64,000 nucleotides of DNA from Blastomyces gilchristii SLH14081. Its lineage: Eukaryota > Ascomycota > Eurotiomycetes > Onygenales > Ajellomycetaceae. The position numbers and the translations under genes were made by a program. The stretch's first letter is position 1. Every line of letters begins with the position of its first letter. The stretch is from positions 373,178 through 437,177 of the forward strand of contig NW_003101682.1 in NCBI RefSeq assembly GCF_000003855.2, read 5' to 3'. A model generated the notes under the pieces. The model saw only the letters and a program-made list of their open reading frames with translations. It was not told where the DNA came from and searched no databases. Shown one piece after another: positions 34,473 through 45,578 of the stretch.

Positions 34473-37400
34473 TCACGACCTGCGCATCCAATCGAGCCCC
34501 CTCAACCTCCTCTCTCTACTTTTCTCACGCCGCATATCCTGGTCGGATGCGCGTGGCGTAGCTTCGGACTCATCCTCAGCTATCTGGTGATCGACCGAAC
34601 CAATACCAACCGCAGCACCATGCACGTCTGGCGCTAGTGTACTGAGCGCTTTGCCGGGGTTGAATCCACTGGGCGTAATTGAAGTCGTGGGTCGGGGTGT
34701 AACGTCCTCGCCGGATGGATCGGCGGTGGGAGAAGTGGTGAGGACTGGAGTATGTAGTTGCTTTTGTTGGGTTGTGCCGGGTGGTGTGATTTTTGTGATC
34801 GCGGATTCGGTATTGACTTTTGACGGTGGCGCTGAAGGTAGGGGTGGGGGTGTAGATGGAGTTTTTGGAGCCTGGGTTGTAGACTTGGAATGTGAGGGTT
34901 GAGATTGGGCTGTAGAGCCCTGCAATTGCTCTGCCGAGGCAACAGAAGTCGTCGTCTCCGGGGCGACTTTCTCAGAGATCGAGAGCGGCGGCTGTATTCG
35001 AACCGACGATTTGGCACTGGTGGTACTTGTAGGGACAAGGGGATCGGTAAGCGCACACGACTCCTCCTGTTCCCTATCCTCCGGCAAAGTCTCCAACCCA
35101 TCCTCCGCAATTCGCAAGCCAGCAAGTCTTTCCTCCACAACATCAACGCTCGGGCCGGGTGCACCTACAAGCGACGATGGTGTCACTTCTCCACCGGTAG
35201 CAGTGCCTCCGGGTGAACTAACCGCTGTAGTAACAGGACCCTCTACACGCCTCTCGCCAGCATCACTAACTACGCTACCACGACTATTCGTCCGCATCAA
35301 CTCCGTTCCCAACTTGGATCCTGACCGTTTGCCCTTCCCGGGCGCAGTTTGCGGACTCTTCGGCCGGTTCTGCGACTGGGAATTTCCAAGCTCCTCGTCC
35401 TCATCGTCCCCTGACTCAGCCCCCTCATTACTCCTCCCCCGCCCGTGTGCCTCACGCTTCGCGCGAATATCCTCGACGGAAGGCTGGTTGCGCGTACCCC
35501 GCGCACGCATGCCTACCACTGGCATCGTCATTGCCATAGCCGGAACGGTTGATGGGGCGGAAGCTGCATGGAGGACTTGCGGGATTTGGGGTGGTGAGGA
35601 CATAATTATCGGGTCTGATCTTAGGACGCTAGGCTCATCGGAGATACCAAGACCACCACCGCCACCACCGCTCCCAGTGCCCTGCACATTCCCCCACTCA
35701 TCCGTAGCCTGGCGACCAATGATAACGGGTAATTCTTCGGGCTTAATGGAGTCGAGGTCGCCAAAGTAGCTGCTACCGATGGAATCTTCGCGGCTGGAGC
35801 CGCGGTAGGAACTTGTGGGGATGGCTGCAAAGCCGGATGATGTGGAGCTGGGGCTGCAATCAGGTGCCATCATCGAGGATGTCAGCCGGGAGCTAACCGG
35901 AGGTAGTATGGGATGATGCGCTGGGAGGCTGAGCGAATGATTCTTTGGCGGGGGCTTCCACTGGCAGAATTTGCAAAGGGCCTCAGTGAGCTTGGAAAGC
36001 GTGGGCGGTTTCTCGATGAGCGCATCGAAATGGTGTGTTTCCGGAAGGTCTTTGAGGTAGCCCGTGCAGCAGATGATAGGAGTATGTGTATTGACACTCT
36101 TTGTATCACGGATCATGCGCGCCACGTCTGCGCCATTGAGCTGTGGTAGTTTAAATTCCATCATGATGATGTCAAATTGGACTTCGCTAAGTGCGTAGCG
36201 CATGGCCTCTGATCCATTGACGGCGGTAATTGTGCGGCATCGTAGCTTCTCAAATAGTCTTTCCATAACCAGCTTCGACACAGGATGATCTTCGCATATA
36301 AGAACATCCAGGGGGCGGAAATAAGGTCCCTCGGCAAGATTGATCTGCGACAACCGTCTGGAACTTTGTCGTCGCCTTTGGACCTTGAGGAGCGCCTTAG
36401 CCTTGGTCCGTGGATCTTCATTATCAGACGATGACGGTGAAATATCAAACAACTGACTTCGCCGTTTATGGTGTCCAGGTACAAACGGCTCTTTAGAAGG
36501 GGCCGCTTCGCTATCCTGAGAACCAACAGTCTGCGACCTCGATCGGGAGGTCGGTGCACTGCTCTGGCGCGGCTGGGAAGTACCACCCGACTTATCAGGA
36601 GAAGGTGTTGGCGGCTTCACATACTTAACAGGCGATGAGGTAGCGGAAGTAGACATCATCTTAAAATTTGTTGATAAACGTGGAGGCTCAGGGTAACTCC
36701 CCGGCTGCAGCGATCCGCCAGGCTGATGGGAAAATGACGAGGATCCAGAGGTTTTCCTCCGCTCATGATTCTGGCCCGTACTAAATTGTACCAGAAGCGG
36801 TGAGGAAGGTTGTGAAGGTCGACTAGGGGACGAAGAATTCGCCTGACTGAGACTCGACGGCGACGCTGGGCGGTTCGTGGCTTTGTTGTGTGACAGGGTC
36901 CGCTGCAGAGGCATTGGTAGCAGAGGGCTTCCCTCCAGCGATGGACCGGAGCTGGAGGCGGGCGTATGCGTTGGTATTTGCCTTTGCTGTGCCTGCATAG
37001 CCTCCATTCTCAATTTCTGAATGACATCCTTATTCGCCTTCTCCAACACAGGTAAGTTCTTGAAGTTAAAGTTCCCAAAATCATCCGCCAAAACCGGCTC
37101 GCTAAGTCGTCTGCTGCGAGTATCACGCACATGTGGAGGGATATGCAGCGGCATCAGCCCGCGCTTCAGAGAATTCACCTGTGTGCGAACCTTGTAGAGA
37201 GCATCGTGGGGTCTATCAGGATAATCTGGTCCTGTAGCGGCGGGGGGAGGAGATAGCTGGTCTTCCAACTCTTCAGTAAAAGACTGTAGCGTGGCACCCC
37301 GAGCATCGAAATACTCCGTATCTTCCGGGTTCTCCGGAGCGGGGACAAACTGTGCCTCATCCTCCAACAGCGTATCCCAGTTTATATCCGCGAACCACGG

Positions 37401-40400
37401 ATGTGCACGAACTTCAGCGCCCCCGTTGGGATATTTCTCAGAAGCATTCGAACCAAGTCGCTCCTCTGGATTAATGGTCATCAACTTATTCATGAGATCC
37501 TTTGCTTCGGGCGTTACCAGTTCATCTGCTTCTTCAGGCCAATTAATTCTACGGTTAAGGATATTCTGGAAGACTTCGTCTGGGGTGGAGGCGTTGAAGG
37601 GAGGGTATCCGTAGAGGAATTCAAACAAGATACAACCAAGAGACCACCAATCGCTCATCTCATCCTGTCCGACGCCATTGATAGTTTCCGGGGCGAGATA
37701 ATCAGGTGTCCCGACGAAACATCGATTATGATCCTCTGGGTCGAAAAGGGCCATGGCGGGAGGTATCAAAGATTGCTGGGGTGGAGTACTGTGCTGACCA
37801 GACATCGAGGACGCTGGATAACTGGTACCCGTCTGCAATGGGAATAGGTGCGGAGAATCGCTTCCTTCACTCTGGGTTTCCTCCTCGATGGGACGGCCTT
37901 GTTGTTGCTGTTGTTGCGGTGGAGGGAATGACGGCTGTGGTTGAAACGACAGGGGATACGGTGTGTCGCCACCGTCATATAATGAAAAACCTCTAAACAT
38001 CCCCGTCAAACTGTCACTGCCCCCGCTGTCACTTCGATACCCCGAAGCACGTCTCGACGTTTCGCGATTAAACGACTGCTCTTTATTCAGGCTGAAATAT
38101 GACGGCTGGTTAATCAGCATAGGGAACTCAGGAGTCATAGACGGCGTGGAACTTGGTGATTGTGTCGGCGGGAAATCAAACGACGCCGACCGCGACGATG
38201 CCAGCGATGTAGCATGAGTAAACGGGCCCGTCTTAAGTAGATCCGGCGCAGACTCATTGGGGTTCTTGAGAATACGTTTCTGACGGCCTACAAGCCCCAT
38301 CCGCGAAAGGCCAAAATCGGTCAACTTCAAATGGCCCCGTTGGTCGATGAGGAGGTTATCTGGCTTCAGATCGCGGTGGACAATGCCCCTCTCATGGAGA
38401 TGTTCAATGCCCAGAACCACTTCTGCAACATACTTCTTCGCCCAGTCCTCTGTCAGACCGCCGAGAACTTTGACCAGAGATGCGCAATCGCCGCCATTGA
38501 GGTATTCCATGACAAGGTACAAATAATCCTTGCTTGAGAAGGTCCAGTAGAGCTTCGCAACGAAATCACTCTCACCCTGCCACATCATAATGGCCCGTTC
38601 AGCCTTGACGTTAGTAACCTGGTTCTTAACAACCATATCTGCCTTCTTCAGGACTTTGATGGCAAAGTACTCAGCAGTCGATTTCTTCTTGGACAAGTAA
38701 ACACTACCAAATGCACCCTTGCTAATCGGCTTGATGATCTCGAAGTCTTTGATAGAAGGCGCAACCGCCCGTGGTGGTGGCGGGTGGCTGACCGAGCTAA
38801 GATGCGGGGAAATAGGAGTCTTGGCCAGGTCCGGAGAAGTTGCAGATGACAGTCTGCGATGGTGATGATGGGAAGATGGTGGATAGTATTGGTGCGTATT
38901 ATGGGCTGCAAGCTCAGAGTTGCTGAGCAGCGGGGATGTCATTGGTGACGTGAAGCTTTCGCCCATGGATAACCGTGGTTTGGATAATCGGAGCGGAGAA
39001 TGGGGTTGGTTTCGGGCAGGGGATTCTCTGCGTGGAGACACCGACATGCCGGGCAGTATGAGGCTTTGGCGTTTACGGTCTCTAGAGCTTGTGACACGAC
39101 TAAGCCCCCGCTCAGAGGTTGGAGACTCAGTCCGGTATGTCCCAGTCCCAACGAAAGCGGAAGAGAGTATGCTGCTATCGCTATCACCCGCGTCGCTTTC
39201 GGCGAGCAACGAGCCCCTCTTGGATGGTTGCGAATGGCTTAGCAAACCGCCAACACTCCTATGAGACCGAGGCGTTGGACACTCCATTGGACTACTGGAA
39301 CGGGTCGAGACAGCGACAGATGAAGGCTGTGGTCTTTCTGATTGGGAGGCAGGAGTAAATAGCGGAGTTGAGCCGACACGCAACGCAGCAGTTATTCCTG
39401 ACGGAGTGGGTAGTGAGGACGGTTGAGTAGACGTATTAGACGGGCCATCGAGGATCTGAGCCCACGCTGAATCTCTACCTTCGTCCTGAGAATCTCCGGC
39501 GACGCTTGAGGATGAACCTGACGAATCGCTCAGTTCCCCTGCAGCAATGCGTTCCGCTTTACTCATGGCAGCAGAAATACAGTCCTCGACAAGAACTGTA
39601 AACTCGACGCGGATACGCTCACTATACTCTACAATCTGCCGATGGCGAAACACCGCATCCACCTTGGCACGGGCAAAGCGTTCGGTGTCCGCTGATAACG
39701 CTGCTAAACCCTGTTCTTGGTCCAGGGTATTGCTGCTTGGAGATTGCCATTGCATGACTTGCGATATTCTCGATTCCGACTGGGGAGATTGTGTTCGAAT
39801 TTCTTCTCCCACGTCTGTTCGAGCGTCTTTAAGTGCTGGTGTGTTGATCTCTAAGGCAGTGTCGCAGAGATCTAAAATCAATTCCACAATGCGCGCAAGC
39901 GGTCGTCGAACAGCAAAGGAAGAGCGAGTGCGATTATGACCTAGACCTGACGTCGATGGATCGCGTGAACGTGGTGGTGTTCCGGAAGAAGAGGACGAGC
40001 CTGAAGTCATGCCCGACGAAGGTATGAAGGGCCCGATAGGTAAACCCTTATACTCTGCTTGAGGGCCGGCGAAGGGGCTCGAGTCACCAGAAGCTGACCT
40101 GCCTTTGCGAGCTTCTAAAGCATCTAGAACCTTAACGATGGAGTGGCGATGTTCGTTTAAATTGTCCTGTGCCATCTGGACGTCCATCTCCGCTCCATGT
40201 TCTTGCAGGCATAATTCTGAATGTTTCTCGAACCACCACGGGGAGATTTGGCGCTCACAGATTCGACATAGCACCGGAGGGGGAAGGGGGACGTGAGAGG
40301 GATCCCGAGATCCCGCTTCCGCGAGAGCTGTGAGGTAATTTGCAAGGACCTCTGCGCCAACGCCGAGCGACTCGACGAGGAGTGGGGGAAGATCGATTGT

Positions 40401-41210
40401 AACTTCCCGTGGTTGAGTAGATGGCCGTAGCATCCACATAGTCTAGATCCCATAAGAAACTAACTACAACAATATCTCCAAACGTAACAGAAGAAGAAAG
40501 AATGGAATGCTTACGTGACTTTCCGTAGTCGGAGACCGGTCAAAAACCATAATCCCCTGCCCCTCGAGATTCAGGATATGATAGTCTTCATCACTCTCCT
40601 GTTGCTCCTCTCTCTCACGTTCGGGATGCTTCTCCTGAGGCTGAGAGACATCCACACGTCCCTCTTGCACTTTCTCTTGCCTTGGTGCTTCCGCATCCCA
40701 TACCTCTCCTTCTTCCCTTTTTTCTTCCCTTTCACCCTCACCACCACCCTCACTACCTACATGCTCCACCTTCACCTCCCCAGCCTCCCGCCTAAGGAAC
40801 GACGCCGGCCCCGTTTTCACCGCAAATCTAACAATATGACTTTTTGAATCATCGATCTTCATGCTCTCAATGGCATGCTCAAACGCCATCTTATTATCTA
40901 GGACAAGCTCAGAAATCAACAACCCCTCAACATCTTCGACGTTCGTGCCAACCACCTCCTTCCACGAGGGGCTGACCCACTTAATGCGCCCATCGAGATC
41001 GAGGTCAACAATAACATTCAGCGTCTGCTCGGCGGCTTCCTTGAGGTCTTGGCGTTCTTTGCGGAAGTCTTCGCTGAGCGTACGAGACATTGGCTGCGGA
41101 GAGGGACTGTCACTACAGGTGTCGCGGGCCTCCTGCCTGAGAGCGGCGACAGCAGGAGGTGCGAGGAAGCGAGGCGGATTGGGGGTGTTTTCAGCCCCAT
41201 TGTCGGCCAT
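34473..41210 (-). CDS. rim15: Rim15/Greatwall-type protein kinase with PAS and receiver domains
   Basis: AGC-family kinase that in fungi controls quiescence, nutrient signalling and PP2A inhibition through endosulfines. Exon 1 is 41210-40515 and exon 2 is 40442-34473 (72-bp phase-0 intron), giving 2221 residues. Order: PAS domain (about 55-130); acidic linker; a C2HC zinc-finger-like motif, CRICERQISPWWFEKHSELC, near residue 290; a Ser-rich linker; kinase domain starting near residue 798 (GKGAF-like SKGAFGSVY, Lys in FAIKVLKK, HRDLKPDN near 921, DFG soon after). Roughly 200 residues separate DFG from the APE motif near 1148; this long T-loop insert is the hallmark of Greatwall/Rim15. A response-regulator receiver domain lies near 1610-1730 and has Glu (about 1661) where Asp would be phosphorylated. 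The long tail is Ser/Thr/Pro-rich. Confidence 0.95.
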
Positions 41211-43218
41211 TGTACGCTAATATAGACTGTATATCGCCGAGGAGGCACCGGGTGGTTCGGTCAAATGTCGATTCTTGCGAGCAAGGGGTTTTACGGAGGA
41301 TAATAGATGGTTCGATGTAGATATGCAGGACAACCCTTTCGTCAGGATTGACGGATTGGCGTATCCCGTGAGGCGGGCGGGGCGTTCTGCCGTGGCGTCC
41401 TTGCCGGAGCACACGGGGGTGGGGGAAAGTACAGGGGCCAATGAAGGCGAGATAGGTATCAAGGAGACAGTAGGAAACGATGTAAACCACAGCAAGACAA
41501 AATTGCCTCTGGCCAGGCCGGCTAGAGCGGTGCCCGGAAGCAGCGTTATAGCCTCATCCGTCAGCATCAACTATCCATGACAAGTATTGGGCCCGAGGTC
41601 AGAGGAGCAGGGCGAACGGTGTATGCCAGGAAGGAAGCACGCAAGCAAAATAGCGTAGAGCGATTTGTAGTTTTTCGTTGCCAGCGGAGAAATATGGGTA
41701 GGCCCAAAGGTTTTGAAAGGAGGAGTAAAGTGGTGGATCGAGGGGGTCTGAAGCGCGTTGCAGACACGATATCAAGTAACAAGCAAGTCTGACTGAAAGC
41801 TGCCCGTTTCTTTCTCCCGTGCTTGTCCTCCTGCCTTGCGCCTCTCACTATTCTCACCCAATTCTTGCTGGTATGTGTCTTTCACACACACACTTCTTCT
41901 TCTTCGTCGTCGTCGTCGTCGTCGTCGTAGTCTCCGGCTTCCCTAAGGATTGTCAGTTCGGGGGGTCGAGCGGTGTCGTTCTGCCTCGTAATGAAACAAA
42001 AGAGGTCACAAGGTGATGGACGGTGCTAGCTAGGTCCATCCATCCACGGGCGAGATTTCTGCAAGACGTCTGTAGTCTGTCTGTAGCTTCTCTGTAGCCC
42101 AGGCAAGGGAAGTTATTTAATGCGCACAGCAGACACGCAGGGCAGAGATTCGCTCTTCAACCAGCAAAGGTGATCAAATGACGAGGACAGGACGCGGGCA
42201 CAGGCAATAGAAACGGTGCTTGCTGGGGGGGGGGGGGGGGAACAACCTCAACCAATACAAGATCAATAAATATACAACGAAGCAAGAAGACGATATGCCG
42301 GGATATCAGAACCAAAGCACTGGACAGAATGCTGACCGTCAGGAATCGAGGATGTCGTTCGTTTCAAGATAACTTTCGCAGCGAGATCAAGAGCAAAGCG
42401 TCGCCAACTTCGGACCAGAAGCGGAAAGCGTGTATGGTATCGTATAGCGCCGGGTCTGTTTGGGGTAAAACAGTGCAACTCCGCTGCCAAGAGGCGGTAT
42501 TGAGGGCGTATTACTAGGAAAAGGCAATTAGTCATGACAGGGCGCGGTGCGTGGAAATAAACAGGATACAGGTTATATCTCCCTTATTTCTATTATTATT
42601 GTTTTGGATAGAGTCTGGTGAATATATGCCAGGATCTGACATTATACATTCCACCTAAGGAATAGTTACTGTACTCCGTATGCACTGTACAACTGTCATT
42701 CCATCAGCCATCAGCCATTGAACTCCAGGCGTCTCCAAAGGCAACAGCCGCTCCGGTCATCGGCGGAGTTTGAGATGGCGCCGTTACCATATCTTTTGAT
42801 ATTTACTATGTGTTAGAGATGAACCCCCTTTGAATAACCGGGCGCCGGATCAGAAAAAGACAACACATTGTCAGGATGAGTCACCCCGATGCTTGCCTAT
42901 ACTTGGTGTTGTATAGGATCAACTTTGAGGTATTAATATTATACACTGAACTAACTCCACACACCACACCACAAACATTGAGGCTAATAATATAGAGATA
43001 ACAGCCAGGGGAAGACCATGCAAAATAAAAAGAAACAGGTAAAATGATCCTATATACTGATGACCAAAGATTTACCTGATCCATGGGATATCTCGTTAGT
43101 TAAACAAAAAGCGAAAATGTACAGTACATAGTGAGGAAGTGGAATATTAAACTGATAGAACCAGGAAACAAAAGGTACACAAAAATAAATGAAAATAAAT
43201 GAAATGAAATGAAGAAAT
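41211..43218. other. Upstream region of the Rim15-like gene
   Basis: About 2 kb between the rim15 start and the 3' end of the Erg26-like gene. It holds a (TTC)n/(GTC)n run (41894-41929), a 16-base G run (42225-42240) and a TACTCCGTA motif (42672-42680). Likely a long rim15 promoter and leader. No gene seen. Confidence 0.7.
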
Positions 43219-44586
43219 CTACAACTCCTTCTTCGCCTCAACCCCCTGCTCCTTCTCCAAAACCGTCCCCACAGACCTCACCACCCCCTCCTCCAACGGC
43301 ACAACAGGCACATACCCGATCCGCCTCTTCGCCTTCTCACACGAATAATACCGCGTCATACACGAAAACCGCACCTCCTTCCTCGACATCCGCGGCTTCT
43401 TCCCAAACAGCCCAAACACCATCTCCAACAGTCCCCCAATAACCGTCAGCGCCCCTTCAGGCAGCGCAATCGCCTTCTCCGGCTCAACGACCTTGCCCAT
43501 CAGCGCCCAGATGCTCCGCGCCATATCCCAGAAGTACACGGGGCTGTCGTTGGTGACGTTGAACGCCTCGCCATCGACGCGCTCGTGGTCCAGCGGCGCT
43601 GCGCCGCCGGATTCTAGACGTTTGAATGTGGCCAGGAGGCACTGCGCTGCGAGCATGTGGGCGTAGGCGACATTGCCCGCGTAGGTGAAGTCGAAGAGGT
43701 TGTCGTTGTCGCCGAGCTGGAAGCGGAGGACGAAGGGGGAGGATTTGCGGGCGTGGTCGGTCAGGCCCTTTGTGACGGTTGTGTCGCGCTCGCCGTAAAT
43801 GCCGGCGGGGCGGATGGAGGTAGTCAGCATTCCTGTTGGGGAGGTTTTGTTGAAGTTCAGAACCAGGGTTTCGCCTTGGGCCTGCAATGAGAATAATGTT
43901 AGATTTTCATGAGATATATATTCGTATCCTCGCGGGAAAGAAGGAAAATAAGAGAAAAACAGAATACCCACCTTCGTCTCCGTATAATACTCATACTGCA
44001 ACTTCCCCGTAATCAACGGCCACCTCTCATCCGCCCGAATCAAATCACTATGACAATCATGCACCACGGACGACGAGCTCGTGTACACAAACGCCTTACA
44101 CACCCCACCCCACTCCCCCTTCAGCCCCCCAGCAACCTCCAGCACATTCCTCGTCCCATCCACATTAATCCGATACAATAATTCTGGCGTCGACTGCATC
44201 GGCGGCGGCGAGACGGTATGGATCACAACATCCGGCTTCACCTTCCGGAACACCTCCAGCAGTTGCTCGGTGGACATGATGTCTGCCTCGTAGTACTCTG
44301 CGCCGGGGTAGCGGTTGTGCACCGTGCGCAGGTCGAGGACGCAGACCTTTGTGTTTTTGTAGGATGGGTAGCGGCCCGCGAGCGAAGGGACGGCGAAGCG
44401 GGTGTCTGTCTCGCCGTTGGCTTTACGGACGGGGCTTGGGATTGTTCGATTCTTTTCACTGCTGTTGCAGCCGGAGCTGGCTTCGGAGGGGAAATTCAGG
44501 AGCTGGTCGACAATGTGACTGCCCAGGAAGCCGCAGCCGCCTGTGACAAGGACGGTGCCTAGCTCAAGGGTATTTGGGGTGGCCAT
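43219..44586 (-). CDS. erg26: Sterol C-3 dehydrogenase/C-4 decarboxylase-like protein (Erg26 family)
   Basis: NAD(P)-dependent 3-beta-hydroxysteroid dehydrogenase family; Erg26 removes the C-4 carboxyl group during ergosterol synthesis at the ER. Exon 1 is 44586-43972 and exon 2 is 43881-43219, giving 425 residues. The dinucleotide-binding motif GGCGFLG is at residues 16-22. The catalytic YxxxK is Tyr201-Lys205, and Lys205 is the last codon before the intron. The 90-bp intron (GTGGGT donor, TTGCAG acceptor) is a multiple of three and free of stops. The unspliced message would therefore encode 30 extra residues right after the catalytic lysine. The C-terminal hydrophobic segment (LTVIGGLLEMVFGLFG) may help membrane association. 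An unusually long loop (about residues 33-70) separates the first two strands. A paralogue of Erg26 with another sterol substrate is possible. Confidence 0.88.
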   Translation of the reverse strand: MATPNTLELGTVLVTGGCGFLGSHIVDQLLNFPSEASSGCNSSEKNRTIPSPVRKANGETDTRFAVPSLAGRYPSYKNTKVCVLDLRTVHNRYPGAEYYEADIMSTEQLLEVFRKVKPDVVIHTVSPPPMQSTPELLYRINVDGTRNVLEVAGGLKGEWGGVCKAFVYTSSSSVVHDCHSDLIRADERWPLITGKLQYEYYTETKVGILFFSYFPSFPRGYEYISHENLTLFSLQAQGETLVLNFNKTSPTGMLTTSIRPAGIYGERDTTVTKGLTDHARKSSPFVLRFQLGDNDNLFDFTYAGNVAYAHMLAAQCLLATFKRLESGGAAPLDHERVDGEAFNVTNDSPVYFWDMARSIWALMGKVVEPEKAIALPEGALTVIGGLLEMVFGLFGKKPRMSRKEVRFSCMTRYYSCEKAKRRIGYVPVVPLEEGVVRSVGTVLEKEQGVEAKKEL

Positions 44587-45578
44587 GGTTGGCGTTTCTC
44601 TGTGTTCTGTTTTCCTTCTTTTTTCTGATTCGATTGCTGGAAACTCAGGAGATAGTTAGGCCGTGAATACACAGTAGAGTACGGGATAGCAGGATGGTTC
44701 GGGGGGGAAGGAATTAGTAGGGATATGTTCAATGCTATAGCTGTTACATTAAGGTTATACGGTATAATTAAATAGACGTTGATAGGATGAGGTTCAGGGG
44801 GTTGGAATTGAGAAACATTGAGCCGTGAGCTGAGCTGGGTGAAATAATAATAATCTTGGAGTCCGTCCCCGATACAGCACGGTGTAATTTTGGTAAATCG
44901 GTGACACGGGAAGCTCGGACCAACTAGCTTGAAGTTTCGGGCGTGGAGCAGGACCCAATTAGGACTAGCGGCGGCGGAGATTCTTAGGAGGCTTCTCGTC
45001 CAACTAACTATCCAACTAGATATATGCTTCATTAACTACGGTAAAAACAGAAAACACACCCTATTGCTCTATGTAGCTGCCGGGGAAACAAAACCTAAGC
45101 AAGAAGACAGGAATTAAAAAGCTTAAGACAACAAAATGGGAACATTCCTGTGACAAAAAAAAAAACCCTATTTTTGGAAAAGATGAGGAAAGGAGAAACC
45201 GAAGAAAAGAGTAAATGAAAAGACGGGGCAAAGGCCTAACATAATTAGAGTTTCATAGAAACCGAATGCAAAATAACACATCTTAAAACCAGAAATTAAA
45301 AAGCTGCCAGTGACGAGTTAGACGAGTTAAAACCATATTATGACGTAATCACAGAGTACACCTCTTAAATCTGCGAGTGGATACATTGCTTGTATGCGAA
45401 ACGAGGGTGAATGAAAGGTGGGCGGGTTATATGGTATGAAGTAGACGGAGCCAATTAAGGAAGAAAACTTTGTCTATCCAGAGGGCTCAAATAATGCCTA
45501 TTAATTAATTGGAAATCTTTTAGCACCAGTTTCCGAGAAAAATTAAAGAGTAAAAACGGAAAAAGGGAAAAAGAGAAC
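44587..45578. other. Intergenic region Erg26-like to UBC gene
   Basis: Promoter of the Erg26-like gene and A-rich 3' flank of the E2 gene, both on the minus strand. No coding frame or RNA gene seen. Confidence 0.75.

Noticed and set aside
35011..35769. 252-codon plus-strand frame
   Set aside because: It is antisense to the Ser/Pro-rich tail of the Rim15-like gene, where low complexity keeps other frames open.
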